Assembly (NCBI GenBank): GCA_903813345.2
Contig: CAIIXF020000003.1
Location: 31,989,151 to 32,053,150 of the forward strand
DNA: 64,000 nt
Source of the DNA: Owenia fusiformis
Lineage: Eukaryota; Annelida; Polychaeta; Sabellida; Oweniidae
Direction: 5' to 3'
Shown: piece after piece, positions 44,886-57,364 of the stretch
Position numbering within the stretch: the first letter of the stretch is position 1
Layout: each line of letters begins with the position of its first letter
Position numbers and translations under genes: made by a program
The notes under the pieces: generated by a model
What the model saw: only the letters and a program-made list of their open reading frames with translations
Database searches by the model: none
Told to the model about the DNA's origin: nothing

Positions 44886-46366
44886 GCCCCAATTGAAAAA
44901 AGCCTATGGAAAATTATCTCCAATTATCACCTAACTTACTATTGATAATTAGTTGAAAGTTAGGTGTAAAAATTCACATGCAAATGAGCTAATTATCAAC
45001 TTAATTAACGCTTAATTTGCAACTTAATTAACGATTAACTACCATCAATATGCAAATGAGCTATTTACGTAAATTAGTTGAAAGTTAGTTGTAAGTTTGA
45101 TGTAAGTTAATCTCTAATTATCACCTAACTTACTATTGATAATTAGTTGAAAGTTAGGTTTAAGTCAGATTTGTGACATCTCAAAAATGACTCGCTTCTT
45201 TTTTGCTTCTCTTCACTCGGAGATTTTTGCTTCATCTTGAACTATTTTGTGACGGAATATTCATCTTAATTAGGATCTTTCAGAACAGACAACATTGAAC
45301 TTGAACTATTGAAATTTCACAGCAACAGGAGGGAAAACCCCATGGTTCAATTGATGACATACGATTTCCTCCTTCGCACACCTCCTTTTGTCGAAAACGT
45401 ACCCTCCATCTTGGTTTTCAAAGTTTTCAAATTGACCTAGTTTTAAACCAATCAACGATCGACTCACTAAACCAATCAGCGACGATGTCATCTCAATACA
45501 GATTTACATTATAAGCGTATGTCATCTTTGAACCCTGGGGTTTCTCCCCCTCTTTTTAAAAGCTATTCTATTTTGCAAATTTAATTAAGATTCATGAAAA
45601 GCATGTGAAAACATCATTATTGCCATCAACAACTAAAATCAGAACACAAACATTAGACTATAATGTTACATAATAAGGACGTAACAGATATAATCAAAAA
45701 TATGTTTTGAAATGTCTTTGATCTAACAATCATTATTTAGAAGAGCACATTTGGATTACTTGTGAAATATAGGTAACCCATGTTAGTACCTAAATTGCAT
45801 TCTAGGATTAATATTATATGATCTGATTCAATAAGATTTTTAAATTCATAAACATTTCAGACAGAAGTGTGAATAAGATTTAACATACATTGCATTCATG
45901 TTCTACATACCCTTATAATAATGTTGACCAAATTTCATGGTAGTATACACACCATTCACGTTGTAATTCTCAATTTTATGAGAGAAATATCTCTCACATG
46001 TTTTCTTTTTCCACCATCTTGAAATTATATTTAGGGGGTTTGTATTTCTAAATCATGGGCCTAATTTACTACTAATTATCATTATAATGTTAACTATCAA
46101 CCAATAATCTACTTCAGAACAAAAAAGTTTTAATTTACCACTTACTATCACCCTCAAACATTTCATATCTTAATTACCAACTAAAAATTATAAATCAGCA
46201 TTATTGTAAGTTAATTTACGTTGAACTTGCTACTGATAATTAGGCCATAATTATCATTGATTTAATTAACGCTTAACTTTAATTCCAATTGCCAGCAGAA
46301 TTGTTGATAATTAGTTGTAAATTAGTTAGTAATAAGTTGGTAATTAGTTTTATTTTTCAATTGGGG
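44886..46366. mobile_element. AT-rich non-autonomous TIR element (GCCCCAATTGAAAAA ends)
   Basis: 15-bp inverted ends GCCCCAATTGAAAAA at 44886-44900 and complement at 46352-46366. Sub-terminal regions carry many short repeats in both orientations (tagttgaaagttaggtgtaa, aattatcaacttaattaacg, ttagttgtaaattagttag). About 1.48 kb. No coding capacity apparent. Confidence 0.7.
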
Positions 46367-47219
46367 CATATCAATTACACAAATTTAGACGAACGCATCC
46401 TGTAGCTTTTATGTGTTTAAATATTTATTAGTTTATCTTCTGGAATATGTCATGAATACAATGCACTACTATAGTAGAAAATAATTGTATTCTACAATTA
46501 ATTTTTTTACTTTATTAATTTAATGACATACCCTGCTTACATTTATGCCAGATGAATGTTGAAGCATGTTTTGCGAATGGGTAAACAAATTGAAGGCTCA
46601 AATGGTGTAATAAAAATGACATCGCACGTCGATCAAACTAGGATATATTAAATTGGTTCCCCCATTAAAGCACATCTAAAATTATGACACTCTTGTTTAG
46701 AAAGTTTGCCCTACTAATCTTGCAACTAGTCTTAGAGCTTTTCATTTTAGAAATATAATGAAATGATGCGAGGGGTTTAAGACAAATTGTTATTGTCTTT
46801 CAGCAACAAACATATCCGGCCTAATTGCCTTTAGCATGATTGGCCAGATTGGCTGTGACAGCCTTAAGGCCTATTCATGTATTACATTGATGCATATTAC
46901 GTCATTTTATTCAAACCCTTGACGTATGGAAGAAATCAAGTTTGTCAGAACATAATATTTACCTTATATATCAGGAAGTACTTTGAAATGGCAATTATAG
47001 CCATGAATGGTGCTGAATCAATTTATAATCACTGTCTGAGCTTTCAGTTGCAGAGGTAATAACCCACTCTGGATATGCTTGAGGACAGTCGTGTGTGTTG
47101 GGATGTGTGCAAGAATAGTTCCCGCTGGTGTCGTTGACACCCGTTCCCTCTTTAGTCAGATTGGCTGATGAAACAACCTTTTATTGGGTTGTCGAGTTGG
47201 CCGATACAGTGTGAAGAAC
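46367..47219. other. intergenic stretch
   Basis: No gene or repeat recognised. Confidence 0.3.
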
Positions 47220-47690
47220 TGAACACGCCAAGCAAGAATATATACAAACGGTCTTTTTCAAAATTTCAAAGACCATGGGAATACTTTCCAAAACAAGACA
47301 TATTTTCTGTTTAAAAACTGTTTTGACAGTATATTATTCATTAATCTATTCTCATGTACAATACTGCATCCCGATATGGGGTGCAGCAAGTAAAACAACT
47401 TTGGAACCACTTTTAAAACGTCAGAATAGCTATGCAATGTAAAAGCAGAAGGGAGCATACATCGGAATTCTATGCCCAAAAGATTTTAAAGATAATTGAT
47501 ATTTACCGTCTTAATGTTCGTACATTCATGTTCAAATGTTTAAGAAACATTGATATCCCAGATGATCCTTCATGTAATTACAAATCCAATATGGACATTC
47601 ATCATCATTGCACTTGTCCAATGAATGATCTCTATATCACTAACTGTGGAAAGAAAAGTATTGTAGTTCAGGGTGGCCTTATATAATGAA
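47220..47690 (+). pseudogene. decayed LINE reverse transcriptase 3' fragment
   Basis: Two frames carry consecutive pieces of a LINE ORF: first KTVLTVYYSLIYSHVQYCIPIWG with TTLEPLLKRQ, then after a frameshift ILKIIDIYRLNVRTFMFKC. These are typical of the region after the RT core in CR1/RTE-like LINEs. Frame-broken and truncated, unrelated to the two LINEs above as far as can be seen. Confidence 0.7.
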
Positions 47691-47965
47691 ACACTTTGTG
47701 AGATATCAATATAATGTCTTACTATTTGTAATGTGACCTTCCTTAATTTATATATCCCGTTAATTTTCACATTCTATTGTTGTTGGAATAGAAGAGATCT
47801 TTAACCATTTCCATTAAAACATTCAATTTTCAATATTATGTACAATGTCATACTTTACACTCATTTCTCATCATATATCAAACATCATTGTAAATACCAT
47901 TATGTGGCACCTAATACTCACTCCTGGGGGTCATAGCCACTATAACCTGTATATACTGTATGTTA

Positions 47966-49058
47966 CGAGGGGTGATCCAAAAGTCTTGGACGCCCCGCTC
48001 TAACTTTGCTATTTTCTAATATAATTACATGAAACTTTCAAATAATAAAGATCAACATCTTAACAACTTTGTGAATAAGTTTCAAGTGAAAATGATATAT
48101 TTTAGCTACTTTTCTAAATATTTTTTGATACCGGGTCCTTGCTACCCGGAACGGTATTTGAATATAGCAAATCTCGTCACAACTGTTATAATGTGGCAAA
48201 TACTTTAAGTGCAGGTGCACAACCTAACACCAGTCATAATATGAGAGAATTTCCGATTTTCAGTCTGAGTGTCATCTGTCATCATCATCTTCACATATTA
48301 AGATCTACTTTTCAACATATTTTCCACGAATTTGAACACATTTTTCATTCCGCATTACCAATGAATGAAAGACATTTATGAAACCGCCATTGCTTATGTG
48401 ATACAAATGCTGCTGGAGTGCCACTCTAAACCTCATCCAATGAGTAAAAACATTTTCTCTCAACCCTCCTTTCAACTTTGAGAAAAGAAAAAAAATCAAA
48501 CGGAGCCATATCTAGACTGTATCGTGCATATGGTAGTTGTTCAAGGTTAATAATAGTGAAAATATATTGTAGTATTCTTTGTTTCACTTTGATTTCTTTC
48601 ATGTTCTACATTTCAGCAGCCATCTTGGAGCAAAAATGATATCAGAATGAGAGTTGATTGTCTGATGTCATTTTCTTAGAACTTGACATATATGGCCATT
48701 GTCATATGTGACATTATGATTAAAAACACAATTAATTGGTTGCCTAGTAACAACAGAAGTAAACTAACATGGTTTAACATTCAAGATTTAAGAAAAGATA
48801 GTGGTCAAAACTTGCAAAACAAGTCAAATAGTGGCAACATTTAAGGCTGAAAGTTGCCATGTGTGAATACCGTTCCGGGTGGCAGGGTCACTATATTAAC
48901 AGCTATCGAGAAAACTACATAAAATATATCATTTCACCATGAAATTAATACACAAAGTAGTTAGGTTGTTGGTCTTTATTATTGGAAAGTTTAAAGTAAT
49001 TTTATCAAAAACCAACAAAATAAGAGCAGGACGTCCAAGACTTTTGGATCACCCCTCG
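47966..49058. mobile_element. mariner-like element with ~200-bp TIRs (CGAGGGGTGATCC ends)
   Basis: Ends CGAGGGGTGATCCAAAAGTC and its complement at 49039-49058. Matching arms extend about 200 bp, through the words 'taccgggtccttgctacccgg' on the left and 'ccgggtggcagggtcac' on the right. TA flanks both ends. 1093 bp. The interior has no clear transposase. It lies between receptor genes 2 and 3. Confidence 0.85.
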
Positions 49059-49324
49059 TACTTTGAGTTTAGTAAAATAAATAAATAAAGCCCCCGATTC
49101 ATGTTGTTGACCCTTTTTATTACGATCATAGATTCAGCAATAAATTGCGATAGTTGTCCTTAGTCTCAACACGCATTGTTGTTATTCAAATTTCTGCATT
49201 TACGGTGAATGTTCAGTGGGGAAAACAGCGTTGCGTCATAATAAATGTTAATTGTCCGTCTCAAGTTCTTGTCTCCAGCTTCGAGCTGTATACAGCAGGG
49301 GCAACTTTACTGTTCTAATAATTG
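49059..49324. other. 3' flank of receptor gene 3
   Basis: Likely 3' UTR: a minus-strand AATAAA is present near 49113-49118, about 205 bp after the stop codon. Confidence 0.35.
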
Positions 49325-52212
49325 TTAATTGTCTGTACCAGGCTCTCCTCTTGCTTCAAGCTTCAATGATACAGAAGAGGCAGCTTTATCGTTTGCTGGC
49401 TCTTCCAAGTGACCACTTATTGGATTCAATGTAATGCCTGATCTTGAGGCTCGTGGGGCCGGGGGAAAAGAAATGTTTGACATTCCCGTTACTGAAGGTT
49501 GGTTAGCAATTGCTATTGTCATAATGGAGGCTGTAAATTTCATATGATCCTCACTAATATAGTAGATAGCGTAAAGTTTTGGTAGGAATAACACCAAAAG
49601 AGTGACAGAGGCGTTCAGTATGAGAAGAGCTGACAGAAGGGTGGCTTTGTGATATGCAGATGATGCAGTGAAATATGTTGGTAAAAAAGCAATCCACAGA
49701 AAAAGGGTCGTGCTTACAGAGAAGAAAATAAATCGAGATTCATTGAAATTATCTGGTAAGAACCTTGTTTTGAAACCATAATATGAGCAAATGATAATCA
49801 AGACAAGGTTGTAAACCAATGGAGCAATCAGACTTTCAAGAGGGATCCAACATAAAAGTTCCACGAACTTCTCTGTCAACACAGGTTGGTTTCTTGTAGC
49901 AACTGGAGACAACATCGTTGTGAGGCAGATTGAGAAAATCATCTAAAATTCAAATTAACAGAATATGTTTAACAGGGCATTATACATCTTCAATTCCATA
50001 CTCTTTATTATCAAATCAGATTAGCTCACTGTACTGAATCGAGAATTTGCAAAGATGATTCATTTATGAGGTTGCAATAAATCATTCTAATTTATATTAA
50101 TACCTGCATCAGGATGAGAAACATTGTGAAGATAACTTGCCATCGAGATGAAATAAAGTTAGGCCGAATCGTTCGCTTGCCACCATCGAAAATCCGGAAC
50201 ACTCTGTTGGTCTTAACGGCCATCGGTGCGTAAGCAAGTGCCGAGCTGATGTGGAAGCCGACACAGCTAAGGTAACAGTATATAGTGACCGGTTTTGCAA
50301 TGACTGTATATACAGTCACATAAGCAAGCATCGTTCCTGCGAGAATAATACCCGTTAACTCTCTGTTTGAAGCCTTTACCAGTTTGTGGTTGCGGTTCTT
50401 AATAAGTAGAACAGAGACGGTGATACATGCCAACAATCCAATACCACTGAGGGATGTCATAACAATGGCAAGAATATCTGTAAATAGTAAATAGCTCAAT
50501 TGTATTTCAACGCAGTTTTCGAATACCACCTGGTCAGGCCACTTGTATATCGGGCATTCCTTACAGGTACTAGCATTGTTGATTGTTATCTCGTTAGTGC
50601 GGCACTTCCTGCATTCCCAGCAACATTTCAGTTCCTGTTTAATATAAAACTCTCCTGGTCGACAGGGGTAGCTGCACATAGACTCTGGATACACATTTTG
50701 TAGTTTGTTGTGATCTGTGTGATGGTGCCATTTCAACGTTGCGTTGTTTACGTCCAAATTTATGTCCATATGTTTGTCCCATATGCCTATGCGGACAACA
50801 TGCTGTTGTTGTTGATCGGGGTCATTTTGAATTTGACTTATCGAATACCTCCCAAGTATATCTCCATTCTGGTCGAAATTTATTGGTCCCCAAGAACCCA
50901 TAAAATTCACATTGACAAGATATTGTTTGAATAAAGGCCCTTTGATACAATCTTCTAACAGCGATGTTTCATTAAAAGCCATTGGGCACTCATTTGTTAT
51001 AAGCTCATGTAAACCATGGGCAAATACGTTAATGGCGTCTATCAATGATGAGCCACTAACACCATATGGGGTATAACCATTTTCTTCATTTAGTCTAAGT
51101 TCGTCATCACAAAGCGTCGAATTTTTACCACTGTTATTAAATGAGCAATCAAAATGAAATTCCCATACATCTCGAATCCATTTGTGTCCCAAGGTGTTGG
51201 CATCAGAAAAATTACTAGGAGTTAGTGATTTTATAAATGTGTCCATCGCACTAACAGGCTCGGAGTACAACCCAATCTTTATGGATCCTACCATTTCAGG
51301 CAAAATGTCCCCTTTGAATGACACAGCATCACTTACCACGAAAATGAATTCATTTGAACCATTTGATGTTCTAATTGCGTCCAGAACTCCTCTGAGGTCC
51401 GCTGTGAAGGCAAACACTATCACTACTTTAGGCTTGTTGTGCCGCTTAAGGTTTGTATAGACGTCAGCGAACTCATTTTGCTTCATTGATTTATGAATAA
51501 CTCCGCTATATTCAAGACAAATGTCATACTTCTTTAACAGCCTATGAACTTTATTGATCCCATTTTGTCCATAGCTATCTGGTCTGTGCAGTGTAGAAAC
51601 ATAAGTCCAGTTGAAATAGCGAATTATGTCAACAATAGCCTGGGTCTGATATCTGTCTGGAGGTGCAACACGCATGAAGTATGGGTACAGCTCTTTGTTA
51701 CTTAGTTCATCGCTTGAAGCCCATCTGCTTATCTGGGGAATCTGAGCTAAACCTAATACTGGGGCAGACATAACAGACGCCTGACTAGAAGGAGGTCCAA
51801 GAACACCTTGAACCTTATAGTACTGCAAATATTTAGGATCTCTGGGATTTTCACACTGTGAAGCCTGGGGCACAAACTGTAAAACTCTTGCTAGTGTTGT
51901 TAAGAGCCCTTGGCAAGTTGGGAGAGCAATGAAACCTAATCTCACCCCCGGGAGTATTGTTGGGTCGGTGTTAACCTTATCCATAGCATAAGTCAATCCT
52001 CCAATGAATTTAAATGTAGATAAACCACTAATTACGTCATCACTGCACAACTCATCTTCAGAGATTCCGCTTTGGAGAAGACTTGACAAGACACCAATCA
52101 TGACGTCACCTTGATGTAGATATACCCCGCCACCTTGTAAACCAGGTAAGGTAAAGTCCGAAAGTATAACTCGAAAAACTATGGTTGCCACATAAACCTG
52201 CCACAGAAGCAT
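49325..52212 (-). CDS. class C GPCR (mGluR-like) gene 3
   Basis: Exons 52212-50104 (703 codons) and 49942-49325; CAG/GTATTA donor, TTTTAG acceptor, phase 0, predicted 908 aa. Same architecture as gene 2: signal peptide, venus-flytrap domain, cysteine-rich domain (PESMCSYPCRPGEFYIKQ, CCWECRKCR) and seven helices. The C-terminal tail is longer than in gene 2 and ends KLEARGEPGTDN, shared with gene 4. In the ligand pocket the DELSNK motif is preceded by serine instead of threonine, the PPD aspartate, the SYGQNG tyrosine and an aspartate in VSDAV are kept, and the positions matching mGluR1 R78 and K409 are phenylalanine and serine. All signs are of an intact gene. Confidence 0.93.
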
Positions 52213-52253
52213 TGTTTCAAAGCAGTCCTCAAGTACACGATGAGTTTAGTTTA

Positions 52254-52263
52254 GTATATAAAA
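52254..52263 (-). promoter_or_regulatory. TATA-like box of receptor gene 3
   Basis: TTTTATATAC on the minus strand, about 42-51 bp upstream of the start codon at 52212. Compatible with a very short 5' UTR or with a start site close to the ATG. Confidence 0.4.
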
Positions 52264-54397
52264 TCAAATTATCAATTCCGTTTTTCACATTCTTTTCATC
52301 CTGAGTTTCAGATCAATCCGTTTTATCTACGTGATGAGTTTAATGCAAGCGTAAATATTATCGAACGTTCCGCCGTAGCGCCACTTGCCTAACCTGACAC
52401 TTGTTGAGCTCTTGCAACAAACTCGCAGACTAAAGCAAATTAAGCCGTGATGTCTTGCGTTTTATCTTGTATCTAATTTCCCTTTCTTAAAAAGTCATTG
52501 AAAATTATTTACTGGATTCCATAATTCCAGAGTGTCTCGTGTTAATCTATTCACTTATAATAAAGATCAAATGCCAAATATCAATGTACCCGTGTAGAAG
52601 GCCTTTATCGGCCTTTATTGTGTACTTATTCACAAACGTACCACCATTACGTTGCTATTAATATTTTTTAGAGACACGCTATATGGTAATAACTTGACAC
52701 CATCTAGCGTGTTCTTTGAAATTCCAATTTAGTTCGCAGACGAGAATACAGTACCTGCTTGTTTACGATGTAAAATGAAACAAACGATGGGCCATGGTTC
52801 AAATTCGCCACTGGAAAGATAGGAGTATCCACCTTATGAATCTGATCATATTTGCAAAGTCTAATGATGCACAACTTTTATTAATAATGGCTTTTGTCAC
52901 AAAATTGGGTAAATTTAGTGAATTATAAGATTTATCTTGCAGCCTGATTTTCTGGTGAATTCTTAAAAACAAGCAAAACATGTCTAATTTAAATTCATCG
53001 AACGTTGACATTGCACAGCATTTATGAAGAATATGTATTTTTCATTCTATATCTGTTTTCATTATGCTGATTAAAAAAATAAAAATATAACCACAAAACA
53101 ATAACAAATTGTTGATTGGATTCGCATTGCAAGTATTTTCTTGGCTGAAGCAAGGTTATTTACTGAAAGCAGAGATACGCAGTATTCCTTATATTCTATA
53201 TTTTCTTAAATATATTGGTACTCATCTCCTATTCTGTAGCAGTTAATGCATAATATAATTATACTTTTGATCCGATTTGCGGTTGATTATTTTCAATTGA
53301 ATAAATATCATGGCATTTGTGAGTTCTTACTTCCAACACCGTGTCTAAATTGGGTTGTGATTTATTGATAACTGATACATATACAATGTCGCTCAATAAG
53401 TTCGTGCAAAGAGATCAGCGGTGCATTTTTTGGAAGCAGGCATAGTTATTTATTCATCAATTATATCAATGTTCAGTGTACAGGCAACTGACACCCATGC
53501 GGGTGTATATAGTTACATATGATTATGTTACATAATTGTAACATTAATTGTAACATTATGTTACATAATTGCATTACCAGGAAATTGAACACCAATATAA
53601 GTAAAAAAAACTAATATCTTAATACACATTTACCTATACATGCCTAACTATACATCAGCTTTGTTACTGCCGCACATATAATTCATATAATGATATTTAA
53701 TCAGGATTATAGCCAGGATCTAAACTTAGACGAGACAAAAATTATGTGAGTCTTTAGGCTAAATGAGGCATATGATTGCTTCCTTTTGGCTTTATGTATT
53801 TCCAAAGTTTTAACTAGAAAACGGCTGTAATTTACATATATATTTCTGTTAAATTGTGGTGAGCATGTTGCCTCACTTGACCCATACCTGATTACACCCA
53901 TGTTTATTTAGACAGTGGCTATGAACTAGCACCACGGGCATGTAAAATACAGCATTAGACTTGAGTAGCATACTCTTGATTAGTATATGGCGAGTCTTTC
54001 GACCTACAATCGCAACCGCTAACTGTTCCACTTCCACCGTTCCACTTCCACCAGAAGTGACCAATTAGACACCCACTTTACATAATAACATGCTTTCATG
54101 AGCATCCATTAATTTTACATGCCATTGATAAGAATATGGACCCTCAAAAGAAAAAATGGTAACATTAACACTTCTGCAAGATATTTAAATGAACTACATA
54201 ACATTCTTGATTAATATGTTCATTTAATATGTAACATGTTGCACTGGAATTGACATTTTTTCAGATCCGATTATTGCACTCTTTGTCCCCGCCGCCGCCA
54301 CCACCGCCGCCACTTACTGATGACTCTTACTATTTTCAAAATGTTCTTTGAACAGAATAAGATGGAATGAAAAAAGCTGGCACCTCAACTCATTGGT
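52264..54397. other. intergenic stretch between receptor genes 3 and 4
   Basis: No gene recognised. A short CCG/CCA trinucleotide run is at 54288-54312 and repeated 'attgtaacatta' words are near 53530-53570. ORFs here (52799-53011, 53707-53901) show no family features. Confidence 0.35.
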
Positions 54398-57364
54398 CTA
54401 TGTAACTGTACCCGGTTCTCCCCTTGCCTCTAGCCTTAATGTTACAACAGAAGCTGTTGTATCAGTTGTAAGCTGTGTCAATGGACTACCAATCGGTCTC
54501 AAATCGAGATTAAATCTTGAAGGTCCAGGTGGCAAAGAAAGGTTGGACATCTGTGTTGCTGGTACAGAAGGTTGGATACCAACTGCCATAATCGACGCTG
54601 TGAATTTCATTTGAGCCTCACTTAGATAGTATATGGCATAAAGTTTAGGCAGAAATAACACCAAGAGAGTTATAGAGGCGTTTAGTATGAGAAGAGCTGA
54701 CAGAAGGGTGGCTTTGTGATATGCTGATGATGCAGTAAAATATGTAGGTAAAAAGGCGATCCACAGAAAAAGCGTCGTGCTTACAGAGAAGAAAATAAAT
54801 CGAGATTCATTGAAGTTATCTGGCAATGTCCTTGTTTTGAACCCGTGGATCGCACAAAGGATAATCAAGACAAGGTTGTAAACAAGGGGAACGATCAGAC
54901 TTTCAAGGGGAATCCAACATAAAAGTTCCACAAACTTCTCCGTCAACACAGGTTGGTTTCTTGTAACAACTGGAGGCAACATTGCTGTTAGGCAGAATGA
55001 AATAATCATCTGAAAATATAAAAAGGAGTAGGTGTCATAAAAATTTAATCATATTAATCTCGTGGCATGATATGCTTTATGTAGTCAGCAATGCCCCTTC
55101 TTTTCCTGCACTAAACGATGAATATTTATTTGGACATGTCTATTGTATAAACATAGTTTTGAACAGGTATACCCAGGTATGAAAATAAAATACTATAATA
55201 TGATTACCTGTATCAAGATGAGCGCCGCAGTGAAGATCGCTTGCCATCGAGAGGTAATGAAGCTGGGTCGACTAAATTTCTTACCGCCTTCGAATATCCG
55301 AAAAACTCTGTTAGTTTTAACAAGCATCGGAGCATAAGCAAGGGATGAGCTGATGTGAAACCCCAGGCAGCTGAGGTAACAGTAAACAGTGTCTGGCTTG
55401 GCAATGATTGTATATACAGTCACATAAGCAATCATTGTTCCTGCAAGAATAATACTCGTTAACTCTCTGTTTGAAGCCTTCACCAGTTTATGATTACGAT
55501 TCCGTATGAATATAACCAAGACAATCATACATGCTAAGAACCCAAAACTACTTAAGACTGTCATGAGGATTCCAAGAGAATCTGAGAAAAGTAAATAGTT
55601 CAATTGTATATCAACGCAGTATCCGAATGTCAACTGATCAGGCCACTTGTATATTGGACATTCCTTGCAGGTACTAGCATTGTTGATTGTTATCTCGTTA
55701 GTGCGGCACTTCCTGCATTCCCAGCAACATTTCAGTTCCTGTTTAATATAAAACTCTCCTGGTCGACAGGGGTAGCTGCACATAGACTCTGGATACACAT
55801 TTTGTAGTTTGTTGCGATCTTTGTGATGATGCCATTTCAATTTTGAATCATGTATGTCCAAATTCATGTCCTTTTGTTTGTCCCATATGCCTATGGGGAC
55901 AAGATGTTGCTGATGGTCGTCACCAATTTGAATTTGACTAATTGAGTACCTGCCCAGTATATCTCCATACTTATCGAATCTAATTGGCCCCCAAACACCC
56001 GTGAAGTTAGTATTAAGGAGATACTGTTTGAATAATGGTCCCTTGATGCATGTATCGAGTAGAGCTGTGTTATTGAATGCAAGTGGGCACTCATTTGTTA
56101 TAAGTTCATGTAACCCATGAGCAAATACGTTAATGGCGTCTATCAATGATGAACCACCACCATCATATGGAGTATAACCATTTTTCTCATTAAGTCTCAG
56201 TCCCTTCCCACAAAGTGTTGAGTTTGCAGCATTCACATCAAAGGAGCAATCAAAATTATTTTCCCAAACGTCTCGAATCCATTTTTCTCCTGTTGAGTTA
56301 GCGCCAGTAAAATTGTTTGGAGTTAGGGACTTAATATATGTATCTATAGCAGGAACTGCCTCATAGTATAAGTCAACTTTTATAGCTCCTACCATTTCAG
56401 ACATGAGGTTGTCTATGTAGTAAACACCGTCACTTCCTACCCAAATGAATTCATTGGAACCATTTGATTCTTTGATTACATCGAGAAGTCCTTCAAGGTC
56501 TGTTTCATAAGCAAACACTATTACAGCCTTTGGTTTATTGTTTCGCTTAAGATTCGTGTGAACATCTTCAAACTCGTATGGCTCCATTGAACTATGGATG
56601 ACCCCGTTATATTCAAGACAAATGTCATATTGTTTCAACAGTCTATGAACCATTTTAATCCCATTTTGCCCATAACTATCTGGTCTGTGCAGTGTAGAAA
56701 CATAAGTCCAGTTGAAATAGCGAATTATGTCAACAATTGCCTGGGCCTGATATCTGTCTGGAGGTGCAACACGCATGAAGTATGGGTACAGCTCTTTGTT
56801 GCTTAGTTCGTCGCTAGATGCCCAATTACTTATTTGTGGAATTTGAGCCAAGCCTAGAACGGGGGCAGACATGACCGAAGATTGACTGGAGGTTGCACCT
56901 AGAACACCAACCACCTTGTAAAACGGTAAATATGTTGGATTTTGAGGCACGTCACAATGTGGCGTCAACGTTTCGTCACAGTGAGGCGTTCCAGTTTTTT
57001 GACAGTGTGGAGACTGTGGTACGAATTGCAGAGCTCGGGCAAGTGTTGTTAGATGTCCATTACATGTTGGGAGAGCAATGAAGCCTATTGTCACCCCAGG
57101 GAGTACACTTGTGTTATTGTTCACTAAATCTATAGCATACTGTAAAGCTCCAATGTTTTTAAATGTATCTAAGCCAACCACCACTTCATCACTACACAGT
57201 TCACCTTCGGAGCTTCCATGTTGGAGAAGATCTTCAAAAACGCCAAGCATAATATCACCTTGATATTTGTATGCCTTATCACCTTTTAAACCAGGCAAGG
57301 CTAAGTCCGACACCGCAACGCGAAGAACAGTTAAAACGATGAAATAACCTGGCCACAAAAGCAT
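54398..57364 (-). CDS. class C GPCR (mGluR-like) gene 4
   Basis: Exons 57364-55208 (719 codons) and 55009-54398; CAG/GTAATC donor, TTTCAG acceptor, phase 0, predicted 922 aa. Same domain order as genes 2 and 3; tail ends RLEARGEPGTVT. The venus-flytrap domain has a 16-residue-longer loop made of a short repeat with three PHC units (SPHCQKTG, TPHCDETL, TPHCDVPQ), which adds cysteines. Ligand-pocket aspartates and tyrosine are kept (PPDRYQ, SYGQNG, GSDGV), the position matching mGluR1 T188 is serine, and those matching R78 and K409 are asparagine and glycine. No TATA box as clear as for gene 2; GGCATAAATTG on the minus strand near 57410 is the nearest candidate. Confidence 0.93.
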
